DNA of 36,247 nt from an uncultured Muribaculaceae bacterium (lineage in GTDB: Bacteria; Bacteroidota; Bacteroidia; Bacteroidales; Muribaculaceae), in contig CAJTMY010000028.1 of NCBI GenBank assembly GCA_910577355.1, positions 1-36,247 of the forward strand. The letters are read 5' to 3'. Both the position numbers and the translations under genes were made by a program. The notes under the pieces are model-generated. The model had not been told where the DNA came from, ran no database searches, and saw only the letters and a program-made list of their open reading frames with translations. Shown in pieces: positions 1 to 8,065 of this stretch (position 1 is its first letter; the number at the start of each line of letters is the position of its first letter).

Positions 1-26
1 AAGACCGAATTCTTCAAACAAATCGC

Positions 27-34
27 TATTTTTG
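27..34 (+). promoter_or_regulatory. possible distal promoter -7 element
   Basis: The bases TATTTTTG followed by CAC match the Bacteroidetes -7 consensus TAnnTTTG. Too little sequence lies to the left to judge a -33 box. It could be a distal promoter of the decarboxylase operon or belong to an unseen transcript. The match is by consensus only. Confidence 0.35.
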
Positions 35-100
35 CACTTGCCAGTTGAACCTACGGGCTCTTCCTTTTCGTGCATATTTTCATTTTTTTTACTGAAACAC

Positions 101-130
101 ATATCCATATGGATATTTTTTGTAATTTTG
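101..130 (+). promoter_or_regulatory. promoter of methylmalonyl-CoA decarboxylase operon with a 16-bp palindrome
   Basis: TAATTTTG at 123-130 fits the Bacteroidetes -7 consensus TAnnTTTG, and the first gene starts 77 bases further on. Directly upstream, 101-116 is a perfect palindrome, ATATCCATATGGATAT, lying between the expected -33 and -7 boxes. No convincing TTTG -33 box is visible. A dyad in that position could be a regulator site; this is inference. Confidence 0.5.
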
Positions 131-206
131 TGGCGAAAAGTGCCCGTACCCTAATCCGGTACATAATTGACAACTAAATAATCTATTAACCTTATAAATC
201 ACCGCA

Positions 207-626
207 ATGGATATTTCGCACATTGAACACATCGGCATAGCCGTACCCAGCCTTGACGAGGCTATTCCCTTCTATGAAAACATGCTTGGCCTGAAGTGCT
301 TCGCGATCGAGGAAGTGGCCGATCAGAAAGTACGCACCGCCTTCTTCAAAGTAGGACAGACCAAGATAGAGCTTCTTGAAGGCACCGACGAAAGCTCGGC
401 CATCTCGAAATTCATCGCCAACAACGGCGGTCGCGGAGGCATACAGCATATCGCCTTCTGCATCCAGGACGGTGTACAGAACGCCCTCAACGAGGTAGAG
501 GCCAAGGGATGCCGTCTTATCGACAAAGCTCCCCGTAAAGGCGCCGAAGGCCTCAACATCGCATTCCTGCATCCCAAATCGACCGTAGGCACCCTCATCG
601 AGCTCTGCGAAGACCCCAACAAGTAA
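207..626 (+). CDS. mce: methylmalonyl-CoA epimerase
   Basis: Interconverts (R)- and (S)-methylmalonyl-CoA in the cytoplasm. This links the B12-dependent mutase product to the decarboxylase encoded just downstream. The 139-residue protein is a typical single-domain VOC-fold epimerase with the paired beta-alpha-beta units of the family. Likely metal ligands are His8 (HIEHIGIAVPSL), His81 (IQHIAFCI) and Glu132 (LIELCEDP). The start at 207 is supported by the full conserved N-terminal strand beginning at residue 5. It is the first gene of a five-gene operon, with 35 bases to mmdA. The position and family are those seen in propionate-producing Bacteroidetes. I see no anomalies. Confidence 0.95.
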   Translation: MDISHIEHIGIAVPSLDEAIPFYENMLGLKCFAIEEVADQKVRTAFFKVGQTKIELLEGTDESSAISKFIANNGGRGGIQHIAFCIQDGVQNALNEVEAKGCRLIDKAPRKGAEGLNIAFLHPKSTVGTLIELCEDPNK

Positions 627-661
627 ACAAAGACTACCCGACATCACTTAAAACATCTATA

Positions 662-2215
662 ATGAGCAATCAACTCGAAAAAGTAAAAGAGCTTATCGAG
701 CTTCGCAACCAAGCCCGCATCGGCGGCGGCGAAAAAGCCATCGAAAAGCAACATGAGCGTGGCAAATATACCGCACGCGAGCGTATCGCACAGCTCCTTG
801 ACGAAGGTTCGTTCGAGGAACTCGACATGTTTGTGCGCCACCGCTGCTACAATTTCGGCCAGGAAAAGAAATCGTTTCTCGGCGACGGCGTCGTGACCGG
901 CTACGGCACGATTGACGGCCGCCTGGTATACGTATTCGCTCAGGACTTCACGGTATTCGGCGGTTCGCTGTCGGAGACAATGGCCCTGAAAATATGCAAG
1001 ATCATGGATATGGCCATGAAGATGGGAGCCCCCGTAATCGGCCTCAACGACTCGGGCGGCGCACGTATACAGGAAGGCATCAACGCATTGGCCGGCTATG
1101 CCGAGATATTCCAGCGCAACATCCTTGCCTCGGGCGTCATACCCCAGATATCCGCAATCCTCGGCCCCTGCGCCGGCGGTGCCGTATATTCGCCGGCACT
1201 CACCGACTTCACCATCATGGCCAAGGGCATCTCGTACATGTTCCTCACCGGCCCGAAGGTAGTGAAAACCGTCACAGGCGAAGATGTGACCCAGGACGCC
1301 CTCGGCGGCGCAGAGGTACACTCCTCTAAGAGCGGCGTGGCGCACTTTGCCGCCGAAGACGGCGAGCACGCCATCAAGATAATCCGCAAACTCTTCGGAT
1401 ACATACCTCAGAACAATCTCGAGGAGCCGCCGATGGTTGAATGCACCGATCCGATCGACCGCCTTGAAGACTCGCTCAACGAGATCATCCCCGACTCGCC
1501 CAACAAACCCTACGATATGTACGAGGTCATCGGCGCCATCGTGGACAACGGCGAGTTCCTTGAAGTGCAGCGCGACTATGCCAAAAACATAATAGTCGGC
1601 TTCGCCCGCTTCAACGGCCAGAGCGTAGGTATCGTGGCCAACCAGCCCAAATACCTCGCCGGCGTACTCGACTGCAACGCTTCGCGCAAGGGTGCCCGCT
1701 TTGTACGCTTCTGCGACGCATTCAACATTCCTCTTGTCACACTTGTCGACGTGCCCGGATTCCTCCCCGGTACTGGACAGGAATACAACGCCGTCATACT
1801 TCACGGCGCAAAACTGCTCTACGCATACGGTGAGGCTACCGTACCCAAGGTAACAGTGACACTGCGCAAGAGCTACGGCGGCTCGCACATCGTGATGAGC
1901 TGCAAGCAGCTGCGCGGCGACATGAACTACGCATGGCCCACGGCCGAGATCGCAGTAATGGGCGGCGCCGGCGCCGTAGAGGTGCTGTACGCCAAGGAAG
2001 CGAAGGCATCGGACGATCCCAAGAAGGTGCTTGCCGAGAAGGAGGCCGAATACAACAAGCTGTTCTGCAATCCTTACAACGCCGCACGCTATGGCTATAT
2101 CGACGACGTGATCGAGCCACGCAACACCCGTTTCCGCATAATCCGCGCCCTGCAGCAGCTCGCCACCAAGAAGGTGATGAATCCAGCCAAGAAGCACGGC
2201 AATATACCTCTGTAA
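662..2215 (+). CDS. mmdA: methylmalonyl-CoA decarboxylase alpha subunit (carboxyltransferase)
   Basis: Transfers the carboxyl group of (S)-methylmalonyl-CoA to the biotin of the carrier subunit, releasing propionyl-CoA. The 517-residue length and both crotonase-like carboxyltransferase halves are normal for the family. The glycine-rich oxyanion and CoA-binding motifs are present: NDSGGARIQEG near residue 130, GPCAGGAVYSPAL near 170, and the second-half motifs VDVPGFLPGTGQE and KSYGGSHIVM. The sequence alone cannot fully separate it from propionyl-CoA carboxylase beta. The adjacent OadG, biotin-carrier and OadB genes make the sodium-pumping decarboxylase the better reading. No biotin carboxylase gene is in the operon. 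The next gene follows after 28 bases. Confidence 0.93.
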   Translation: MSNQLEKVKELIELRNQARIGGGEKAIEKQHERGKYTARERIAQLLDEGSFEELDMFVRHRCYNFGQEKKSFLGDGVVTGYGTIDGRLVYVFAQDFTVFGGSLSETMALKICKIMDMAMKMGAPVIGLNDSGGARIQEGINALAGYAEIFQRNILASGVIPQISAILGPCAGGAVYSPALTDFTIMAKGISYMFLTGPKVVKTVTGEDVTQDALGGAEVHSSKSGVAHFAAEDGEHAIKIIRKLFGYIPQNNLEEPPMVECTDPIDRLEDSLNEIIPDSPNKPYDMYEVIGAIVDNGEFLEVQRDYAKNIIVGFARFNGQSVGIVANQPKYLAGVLDCNASRKGARFVRFCDAFNIPLVTLVDVPGFLPGTGQEYNAVILHGAKLLYAYGEATVPKVTVTLRKSYGGSHIVMSCKQLRGDMNYAWPTAEIAVMGGAGAVEVLYAKEAKASDDPKKVLAEKEAEYNKLFCNPYNAARYGYIDDVIEPRNTRFRIIRALQQLATKKVMNPAKKHGNIPL

Positions 2216-2243
2216 TCCCCATCCCCGCCAAAAACAAGAAAGC

Positions 2244-3170
2244 ATGAAAAAAAGACTTCTGATGATGCTGGCGGTGGTGGCTATGTGCTGCGCCGCTGCG
2301 ATGGCCCAGACCCGCACGGCGCTGCGCATCAATGAGGTTATGGTTGAAAACACACCCGACGGCATCGCCGACGAATACGGCGCACACCACGGATGGATCG
2401 AGATTTTCAACGCCAACTTCGCCCCCATCGAGATATCAAGCATCTATCTCACCAACGACTCGACCAAGCCCACCATGTATCCGGTGCCACTGGGCGATGT
2501 CAACACCCGCATGCCCAAGCGACAGCACGTCATCTTCTTCACCGACGGCGAGCCTAACAAGGGCACGTTCCACACCAATTTTGTACTCGACCCCACCCGC
2601 GACAACTGGATAGGCATCTACGACGCAGACGGCCGTACCCTTATCGACGAGGTACTGGTACCCGCAGGTATTCTGCCCGGACAAAGCTGGGCCCGCACCG
2701 AGGACGGCGCAGGCATCTGGGCCATCCGTACTGGCGGCGAGGACGACTACATCACACCGTCGAGCGCCAATGTGATCAAGGACACCAACAAGAAGATCGA
2801 GGACTTCGCCAACCGCGACGCCAACGGCTTCGGCATGACTGTCATGGCCATGTGCATAGTGTTCACCGCACTGCTCGTGCTCTGCCTCAGCTTCTACGGC
2901 ATCGGCAAGATCGGTTCGCTCGTATCGCGCCTCAACAAAGCCCGCGCACAGGGCAACGAAACCCCGCAGCTGTCGGAGATCCGCAGCACCGAGCACGATA
3001 CCGGCGAGGAGATCGCCGCCATCGCCATGGCTCTGCGCGACCACCTCGACGCACACGATGCCGAGAGCACAATACTCACAATCAACAAGGTACGCCGCGC
3101 ATACTCGCCTTGGAGCTCCAAGATATACAACCTTCGCGAGATACCCGCACGTCCGGTACGCCGCCGCTAA
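2244..3170 (+). CDS. OadG-type gamma subunit with periplasmic lamin-tail domain
   Basis: Predicted small membrane-anchor subunit of the sodium-pumping decarboxylase, enlarged by an extra domain. Residues 1-21 form a signal peptide (cleavage near AMAQ). Residues about 25-165 resemble a lamin-tail domain (LRINEVMVEN, GWIEIFN, ISSIYLTND, NWIGIYDADG, DEVLVP). One transmembrane helix spans about 198-220, followed by a cytoplasmic tail (255-300) with the conserved ILTINKVRRAYSPWSSKIY ending seen in Bacteroidetes OadG proteins. Ordinary OadG proteins are under about 100 residues; this one has 308. The lamin-tail part would lie outside the inner membrane. Its position between mmdA and the biotin carrier supports membership of the complex. 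The role of the added domain is unknown. Confidence 0.8.
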   Translation: MKKRLLMMLAVVAMCCAAAMAQTRTALRINEVMVENTPDGIADEYGAHHGWIEIFNANFAPIEISSIYLTNDSTKPTMYPVPLGDVNTRMPKRQHVIFFTDGEPNKGTFHTNFVLDPTRDNWIGIYDADGRTLIDEVLVPAGILPGQSWARTEDGAGIWAIRTGGEDDYITPSSANVIKDTNKKIEDFANRDANGFGMTVMAMCIVFTALLVLCLSFYGIGKIGSLVSRLNKARAQGNETPQLSEIRSTEHDTGEEIAAIAMALRDHLDAHDAESTILTINKVRRAYSPWSSKIYNLREIPARPVRRR

Positions 3171-3196
3171 CCAATCTTATTTAACCTATCACAGCA

Positions 3197-3637
3197 ATGA
3201 AAGAATATAAATATAAAATCAACGGCAACACCTACAAGGTGGCCATCGGCGACATCGAGGACAATGTAGCCCAGGTCGAGGTCAACGGCGTTGCCTACCG
3301 CGTAGAACTCGAAGCATCGAAAGCAGCAGCCGTCAAGAGCGTGCAGGCTCCCAAGCCCGCCGCAGCTCCTCGCGCCGCATCCGGCGAGAAGGTAATCTCC
3401 AAGCCTGCTGCATCGACAGGCGCCGGCAAAGCCATCAAGGCTCCCCTGCCCGGCGTGGTGCTCTCAATCCCCGTCAAGGTGGGACAAGCCGTGAAAGCCG
3501 CAGACACCGTGCTGCTGCTCGAAGCCATGAAGATGGAGAACGCCATACATGCCGGCACAGACGGCACAGTCAAGGAAATCCTGGTTGCCGCAGGCGATTC
3601 TGTACTCGAGGGCAATCCGCTTATCGTCATCGAATAA
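3197..3637 (+). CDS. mmdC: biotin carboxyl carrier subunit of the decarboxylase
   Basis: Carries the carboxyl group on biotin between the transferase (mmdA) and the membrane decarboxylase (oadB). The 146-residue protein has three parts: a short N-terminal domain (1-45), an Ala/Pro/Lys-rich flexible linker (about 46-78), and a C-terminal biotinyl domain (79-146). Lys112 in EAMKMEN is the expected biotinylation site. The linker composition is typical of swinging-arm carriers. It lies 26 bases after the OadG gene and 12 bases before oadB, consistent with co-translation of a stoichiometric complex. Confidence 0.93.
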   Translation: MKEYKYKINGNTYKVAIGDIEDNVAQVEVNGVAYRVELEASKAAAVKSVQAPKPAAAPRAASGEKVISKPAASTGAGKAIKAPLPGVVLSIPVKVGQAVKAADTVLLLEAMKMENAIHAGTDGTVKEILVAAGDSVLEGNPLIVIE

Positions 3638-3649
3638 TCACCGGACACT

Positions 3650-4807
3650 ATGGATTTCGGCGATTTCCTGCTTAAAAACCTGCGACAGTTCTGGGAACTG
3701 ACAGGTTTCGCCAATGCCGAGTGGGGCAACATCATAATGCTCCTTGTGGGCCTGTCCTTCATCTGGCTGGCGATAAAGAAAAACTTCGAGCCCATGCTGC
3801 TCGTGCCCATCGGATTCGGTATCCTCATAGGCAATGTGCCCTTCAATACCGAAGCCGGTCTCGAGGTAGGCATCTACGAGCAAGGCTCGGTGCTCAATAT
3901 CCTGTATAATGGAGTTAGCGCCGGGTGGTACCCGCCACTCATCTTCCTTGGCATCGGTGCGATGACCGACTTCTCGGCCCTCATAGCCAATCCCAAGCTG
4001 ATGCTTATCGGCGCGGCTGCCCAGTTCGGTATCTTCGGCGCCTATATGGTAGCCCTTGCCATCGGCTTCGCTCCCGACCAGGCCGGCGCCATCGCCATAA
4101 TCGGCGGCGCCGACGGCCCCACAGCCATCTTCCTGTCGTCGAAGCTGGCTCCCAACCTCATGGGCGCCATAGCCGTGTCGGCCTACTCCTACATGGCTCT
4201 CGTGCCTGTGATACAGCCGCCGCTCATGCGCCTGTTCACCACCAAGAAAGAGCGCCTCATCAAGATGAAGCCGGCCCGCGCCGTGTCGCAGAACGAGAAG
4301 ATCATATTCCCCATCGTGGGCATGCTTCTCACCTGCTTCGTGGTGCCTTCCGGCCTGCCCCTGCTCGGCATGCTGTTCTTCGGCAATCTGCTGCGCGAGT
4401 GCGGCGTGACCACACGTCTTGCCAAGACAGCGTCGAATGCTCTTACCGACATCGTGACCATCCTTCTCGGCATGACCGTCGGCGCCTCGACACAGGCCTC
4501 GCAGTTCCTCACCCCGCAGACCATCTTCATCTTCTTCCTCGGCTTCATGGCGTTTGTCATAGCTTCGTCGAGCGGGGTGCTGTTCGTGAAGCTGTTCAAC
4601 CTTGTGCTGCCCAAAGACAAGAAGATCAATCCACTTATCGGCAATGCCGGCGTATCGGCCGTGCCGATGTCGGCCCGTATCTCCAACAACCTCGGTCTGG
4701 AATACGATCCGTCCAACTATCTGCTGATGCATGCCATGGGCCCGAATGTGGCCGGCGTCATCGGCTCGGCGGTAGCAGCCGGCGTACTGCTCGGATTCCT
4801 TGCCTGA
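3650..4807 (+). CDS. oadB: sodium-translocating decarboxylase beta subunit
   Basis: Inner-membrane subunit that decarboxylates carboxybiotin and couples this to sodium export, so that propionate formation conserves energy. The 385 residues fit the OadB/MmdB/GcdB family. Many hydrophobic helices are visible, together with the conserved segments IGGADGPTAIFLSSKLAP (about 155), GMTVGASTQASQFL (about 280) and NPLIGNAGVSAVPMSAR (about 328). The aspartate in GGADGPT corresponds to the key sodium-site aspartate of the family. It is the last gene of the operon, and a strong terminator follows ten bases later. Confidence 0.95.
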   Translation: MDFGDFLLKNLRQFWELTGFANAEWGNIIMLLVGLSFIWLAIKKNFEPMLLVPIGFGILIGNVPFNTEAGLEVGIYEQGSVLNILYNGVSAGWYPPLIFLGIGAMTDFSALIANPKLMLIGAAAQFGIFGAYMVALAIGFAPDQAGAIAIIGGADGPTAIFLSSKLAPNLMGAIAVSAYSYMALVPVIQPPLMRLFTTKKERLIKMKPARAVSQNEKIIFPIVGMLLTCFVVPSGLPLLGMLFFGNLLRECGVTTRLAKTASNALTDIVTILLGMTVGASTQASQFLTPQTIFIFFLGFMAFVIASSSGVLFVKLFNLVLPKDKKINPLIGNAGVSAVPMSARISNNLGLEYDPSNYLLMHAMGPNVAGVIGSAVAAGVLLGFLA

Positions 4808-4816
4808 TAACACCAC

Positions 4817-4859
4817 AAAAATCCCCTTCCACCCGCCCTCGGATGGAAGGGGATTTTTT
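4817..4859 (+). terminator. rho-independent terminator of the mce-oadB operon
   Basis: ATCCCCTTCCA (4821-4831) pairs perfectly with TGGAAGGGGAT (4844-4854) around a 12-base loop. The stem is flanked by A's on the left and a run of T's on the right, extending the stem and giving the uridine tail. It lies just after the oadB stop codon. Confidence 0.92.
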
Positions 4860-4991
4860 GTAACACAATCTTAACACAAAGACGTGAACCATAGACGGCG
4901 CGCAAGGTTATAATAAGTGAAAATCGCCCGAAACGGGTTGCAGATTGACAGAACTGATTCATTAGCTTAAGTTATAAAAACCGGCAACAAC

Positions 4992-5348
4992 ATGATTACC
5001 AAAGAAGTTATCAACACCCTCTACAAGAAATATCCGAAACGCGCCAAAAGCGTGGATTGCCTTGATATAGCATTGCTCTTTGACTCTGTGGGCATAATGC
5101 ACAATATCAATGTGGATATCGATGCCGGAAAGATAATAATAGGCTCTGTGGACGAAAAGTCAATTTTCAGGTCGATTCCGCTCGCGCACATCCACGCCAT
5201 TGTGCCTTTTGAGGAATGGACTGCCATAGTGTTGCATTCGTCCATAATATTTTTGAACAAACTGTCGCCAAAGGTATCCATACATCTAAAGCCTCTCAAC
5301 CCATCTTTTACCGACCGCCTGCGCGGCATTTTCTCCAAAGAGGAGTAG
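4992..5348 (+). CDS. small protein of unknown function
   Basis: Codes for 118 residues with no signal peptide and no transmembrane helix. I do not recognise a family. The N-terminus (1-30) is charged and probably helical. The middle (35-95) alternates hydrophobic and polar residues like a small beta-rich domain (HNINVDIDAGKIIIG, AIVPFEEWTAIVLHSS, IIFLNKLSPKVSIHLKP). The C-terminus is short and basic-acidic. It stands alone between a terminator and the rpoN promoter, with 130 bases upstream in which I find no clear TAnnTTTG box. Codon use resembles the surrounding core genes less closely (more T and A at third positions). It could be a lineage-specific cytoplasmic protein. Confidence 0.65.
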   Translation: MITKEVINTLYKKYPKRAKSVDCLDIALLFDSVGIMHNINVDIDAGKIIIGSVDEKSIFRSIPLAHIHAIVPFEEWTAIVLHSSIIFLNKLSPKVSIHLKPLNPSFTDRLRGIFSKEE

Positions 5349-5395
5349 GTCTGGACAATCTGTGCATATAACTGCATATTCCGGGGATTTTTTCG

Positions 5396-5403
5396 TAACT
5401 TTG
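5396..5403 (+). promoter_or_regulatory. promoter -7 element of the rpoN operon
   Basis: TAACTTTG followed by CC matches the Bacteroidetes -7 consensus exactly. It lies 20 bases before the rpoN start codon, so the untranslated leader would be only about a dozen bases. No good TTTG -33 box is present. Confidence 0.6.
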
Positions 5404-5422
5404 CCGGGCAATAACAACCCGT

Positions 5423-6844
5423 ATGGCAACTCACTCGCAATCTTTATCGCAACAGCAGCAATTATCGCTGCGCCTGAGCCCGCAGCAGATGCGCTTCGGT
5501 CGTCTGCTCGAGATGTCCGCACCCGAATTCGAGGAAGAACTTGCCCTGGCGATCGACGAGAATCCGGCACTCGAAGCCGCAAGTGATCCGGATACAGCCA
5601 TAACACAAAAAGACGACGAAGGCAACAATTTCACAGAGAGCGCAGAGGATCTCCAACGTGCCGACTATGCCAACGATGACGATGTGCCATATTACCGCAC
5701 CAATATATCCAACCGCTCGGCCGATGACATCCACTACCGGCCTGAGGCAGTGGACAACAGCGCACTGCTGATACCATCGCTCGACCGGCAGATCGATGAA
5801 CTGGAACTGCCCGACTATCTGCGCGAACTTACAAAATTTGCCGCTGCAAGCCTTGATAACAACGGCTATCTTACACGCACTCCACAGGCATTGGCCGATG
5901 ATATGGCCATGAGTGCCGGGATAGACCCCGACCCGGCGAATATGGTAGAAGCCATAAAGATAATCCGTGGCCTCGAACCTGCCGGCATCGGTGCCGAGAA
6001 CCTGCGCGACTGCCTGCTGCTGCAACTCGACCGACTCGAACCGTCGCCGTCTGTATATAATGCCATACAAGTCATCGACAAGGAATTCCATCACTTCGCA
6101 AACCGCAAATACAAGAAGGTACGTGCCGACCTCGGCCTTGACGAAACCCGACTCGACGAAGCCGTGAAAGTGATACGATCGCTCAACCCGAAACCGGCCA
6201 CTGTTCTCGAGAACGGAGATGATGACCGCATGAGCCATATAAGCCCCGACTTCATAATAGATACCGATGCCGACGGCAACGTAAGTGTATCGATGGCCGA
6301 CCGGTTGCCAGAACTGGTGGTGGAGGAGAGCTTCCGCCGCCGGTCTTCTGATCCTGCCGCAGAGGCATTCATAAAGGCGCGCCGTAACGAAGCCGAGGAG
6401 TTCATAGGCATGGCACAGCGACGGTACAATACGCTTATGGCCGTGATGACGGCCATAGTGAGACTCCAGCCTGAATTCTTCAAGACTTACGACTGCTCAA
6501 CTTTGCGCCCGATGGTGCTGAGACAGGTAGCCGACGAGACCGGAATAAACCTTAGCGTGGTGTCGCGGGCCACTGCCGGCAAATATGCTTTGACACCACG
6601 CGGAATGGTGTCACTGAAATCATTGTTCAGCGAAAGTGTGAGCGATGCCGGAGACATATCGGTATATAAAATCGAGAGCGCCCTGCGCAAACTGATAGAC
6701 AGCGAGGACAAGTCATCGCCGATGAGCGACGATGCGATAGTAGCGGCTTTGGCAGCGCAGGGCATGAAAATAGCACGCCGCACAGTGGCGAAATATCGCG
6801 AGCGTATGGGCATACAGCCGGCTCGCCTGCGCAAGATAGAATAA
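5423..6844 (+). CDS. rpoN: RNA polymerase sigma-54 factor
   Basis: Alternative sigma factor that recruits RNA polymerase to -24/-12 promoters and needs AAA+ enhancer-binding activators. The 473-residue protein shows the three family regions in order. Region I (about 4-50) is glutamine- and leucine-rich (SLSQQQQLSLRLSPQQM, ending LALAIDENPALE). An acidic linker covers about 50-90. The core-binding region follows, with repeated LxxxxLDxxGYL-type motifs. The C-terminal helix-turn-helix is followed by the RpoN box ARRTVAKYRE at 451-460, a perfect match to the diagnostic motif. It heads a six-gene forward cluster. No enhancer-binding activator gene is present in this window. Confidence 0.97.
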   Translation: MATHSQSLSQQQQLSLRLSPQQMRFGRLLEMSAPEFEEELALAIDENPALEAASDPDTAITQKDDEGNNFTESAEDLQRADYANDDDVPYYRTNISNRSADDIHYRPEAVDNSALLIPSLDRQIDELELPDYLRELTKFAAASLDNNGYLTRTPQALADDMAMSAGIDPDPANMVEAIKIIRGLEPAGIGAENLRDCLLLQLDRLEPSPSVYNAIQVIDKEFHHFANRKYKKVRADLGLDETRLDEAVKVIRSLNPKPATVLENGDDDRMSHISPDFIIDTDADGNVSVSMADRLPELVVEESFRRRSSDPAAEAFIKARRNEAEEFIGMAQRRYNTLMAVMTAIVRLQPEFFKTYDCSTLRPMVLRQVADETGINLSVVSRATAGKYALTPRGMVSLKSLFSESVSDAGDISVYKIESALRKLIDSEDKSSPMSDDAIVAALAAQGMKIARRTVAKYRERMGIQPARLRKIE

Positions 6845-6856
6845 CAAGTAGTAGTC

Positions 6857-7528
6857 ATGAACGAAGATAACGAAGCAATAGACAACATATCACCCGCTGC
6901 TGACAGCGTACTTCCGCATAAACCTCTATGGGCCCAGATACTGAGCGATGTGTTCTCGCCACTGATGGTACCTACTTATGGTATGGCTCTGGCCATGTGG
7001 GCCACTCCGCTCAGGTCGATTTCCGAGTCAAACCGTCTGATTGCCACTCTGCTCGTAACAGCGATCACATGCCTTATACCATTGTTTGCCATCGCTGCGC
7101 TGATAAAGGCCGGGAAGGTGGCCGACCGCGCCATAAGCGACCGCGGCCAACGCACCATCCCCATGTCGATAGCGGCGGCATGCTATGTGGGGGCATCGCT
7201 GTTTGTCGGTTCGCTCGGAGCGCCGGTATGGCTGCGAATGTTTTTTATAGGTGCCGCCGCGGCAACCGTAGTAGCCCTGCTGATAAACCTGAGATGGAAA
7301 ATCAGCGCACATACCACTGCCATGGGCGGCCTGACAGGAATGATGCTGTGGTTTGCCGTATCCGGTGTGGCGGACATAAATGTGATGATAATGTTCAGCG
7401 CAGGCATACTCCTTGCCGGTGCCATGGCAACGGCGCGCCTGCTGCTTCTGCGCCACACTCCGGCACAAGTGATGGCCGGACTGACATTGGGACTCATAAC
7501 ATGCTTCGCCGCAATGTGCATACGATAG
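6857..7528 (+). CDS. PAP2-like integral membrane protein
   Basis: A 223-residue protein with about six hydrophobic helices and a short polar N-terminus. It has a loose phosphatidic-acid-phosphatase (PAP2) pattern: Arg99 in DRGQRTIP, Ser150/His152 in KISAHT, and Arg194-x5-His200 in ARLLLLRHTPAQV. The spacing Arg-x5-His is canonical. The usual Lys-x6-Arg-Pro and Pro-Ser-Gly-His motifs are altered, and the expected Asp after the last His is Gln204. A lipid-phosphate phosphatase or a related non-catalytic membrane protein are both possible. It starts 12 bases after rpoN and is followed after 24 bases by purE, so it is probably co-transcribed with both. Confidence 0.7.
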   Translation: MNEDNEAIDNISPAADSVLPHKPLWAQILSDVFSPLMVPTYGMALAMWATPLRSISESNRLIATLLVTAITCLIPLFAIAALIKAGKVADRAISDRGQRTIPMSIAAACYVGASLFVGSLGAPVWLRMFFIGAAAATVVALLINLRWKISAHTTAMGGLTGMMLWFAVSGVADINVMIMFSAGILLAGAMATARLLLLRHTPAQVMAGLTLGLITCFAAMCIR

Positions 7529-7552
7529 ATAACACATAATAAACCAATATAG

Positions 7553-8065
7553 ATGACACCTCAAGTATCGATAATAATGGGCAGCACATCCGACCTGCCC
7601 GTGCTGCGCAAGGCAGCCGATTTTCTGGAACAGATGCAGGTGCCCTTCGAAATGAAGGCCCTGAGCGCACACCGCACCCCACGCGCGGTGGAGGAATATG
7701 CCTCCGGTGCCGCCGACCGCGGCATCAAAGTCATAATAGCCGCAGCCGGCATGGCCGCTGCACTCCCCGGCGTTATCGCCGCACTCACCACCCTGCCCGT
7801 GATAGGACTGCCTATCGATTCCACACTGCAAGGGCAGGACGCACTGCTCTCGATAGTGATGATGCCTCCGGGCATCCCTGTGGCCACAGTGGGCATCAAC
7901 GCAGGCATGAACGCCGCAGTCCTTGCAGTGCGAATGCTTGCGCTCGGCGACAACGCGCTCGCCGCACGCTATGCCGCATGGTGCGCGTCGCTCACAAAGA
8001 AAATAGAAAAGGCCAACGAAGACCTGTCGGCTATCGAAGGCTACAACTATAAAGTGAACGACTGA
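7553..8065 (+). CDS. purE: N5-carboxyaminoimidazole ribonucleotide mutase
   Basis: Catalyses the carboxylate shift from N5-CAIR to CAIR in purine biosynthesis in the cytoplasm. The 170 residues match the single-domain bacterial PurE. The phosphate-binding loop (MGSTSDLPVL, 9-18) and the motif SAHRTP with the catalytic His40 are present. The second histidine of the usual class I motif AAHLPG (His75 in E. coli, 30 residues after the first) is Ala70 here (AAALPG). The stop codon overlaps the ispG start codon by one base (TGATG), suggesting translational coupling. Confidence 0.95.
   Translation: MTPQVSIIMGSTSDLPVLRKAADFLEQMQVPFEMKALSAHRTPRAVEEYASGAADRGIKVIIAAAGMAAALPGVIAALTTLPVIGLPIDSTLQGQDALLSIVMMPPGIPVATVGINAGMNAAVLAVRMLALGDNALAARYAAWCASLTKKIEKANEDLSAIEGYNYKVND

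Noticed and set aside
644..2443. A 599-codon open frame opposite mmdA and the start of the gamma-subunit gene
   Set aside because: Antisense shadow of strongly supported genes; composition is biased to Ala, Val, Gly and His without domains.
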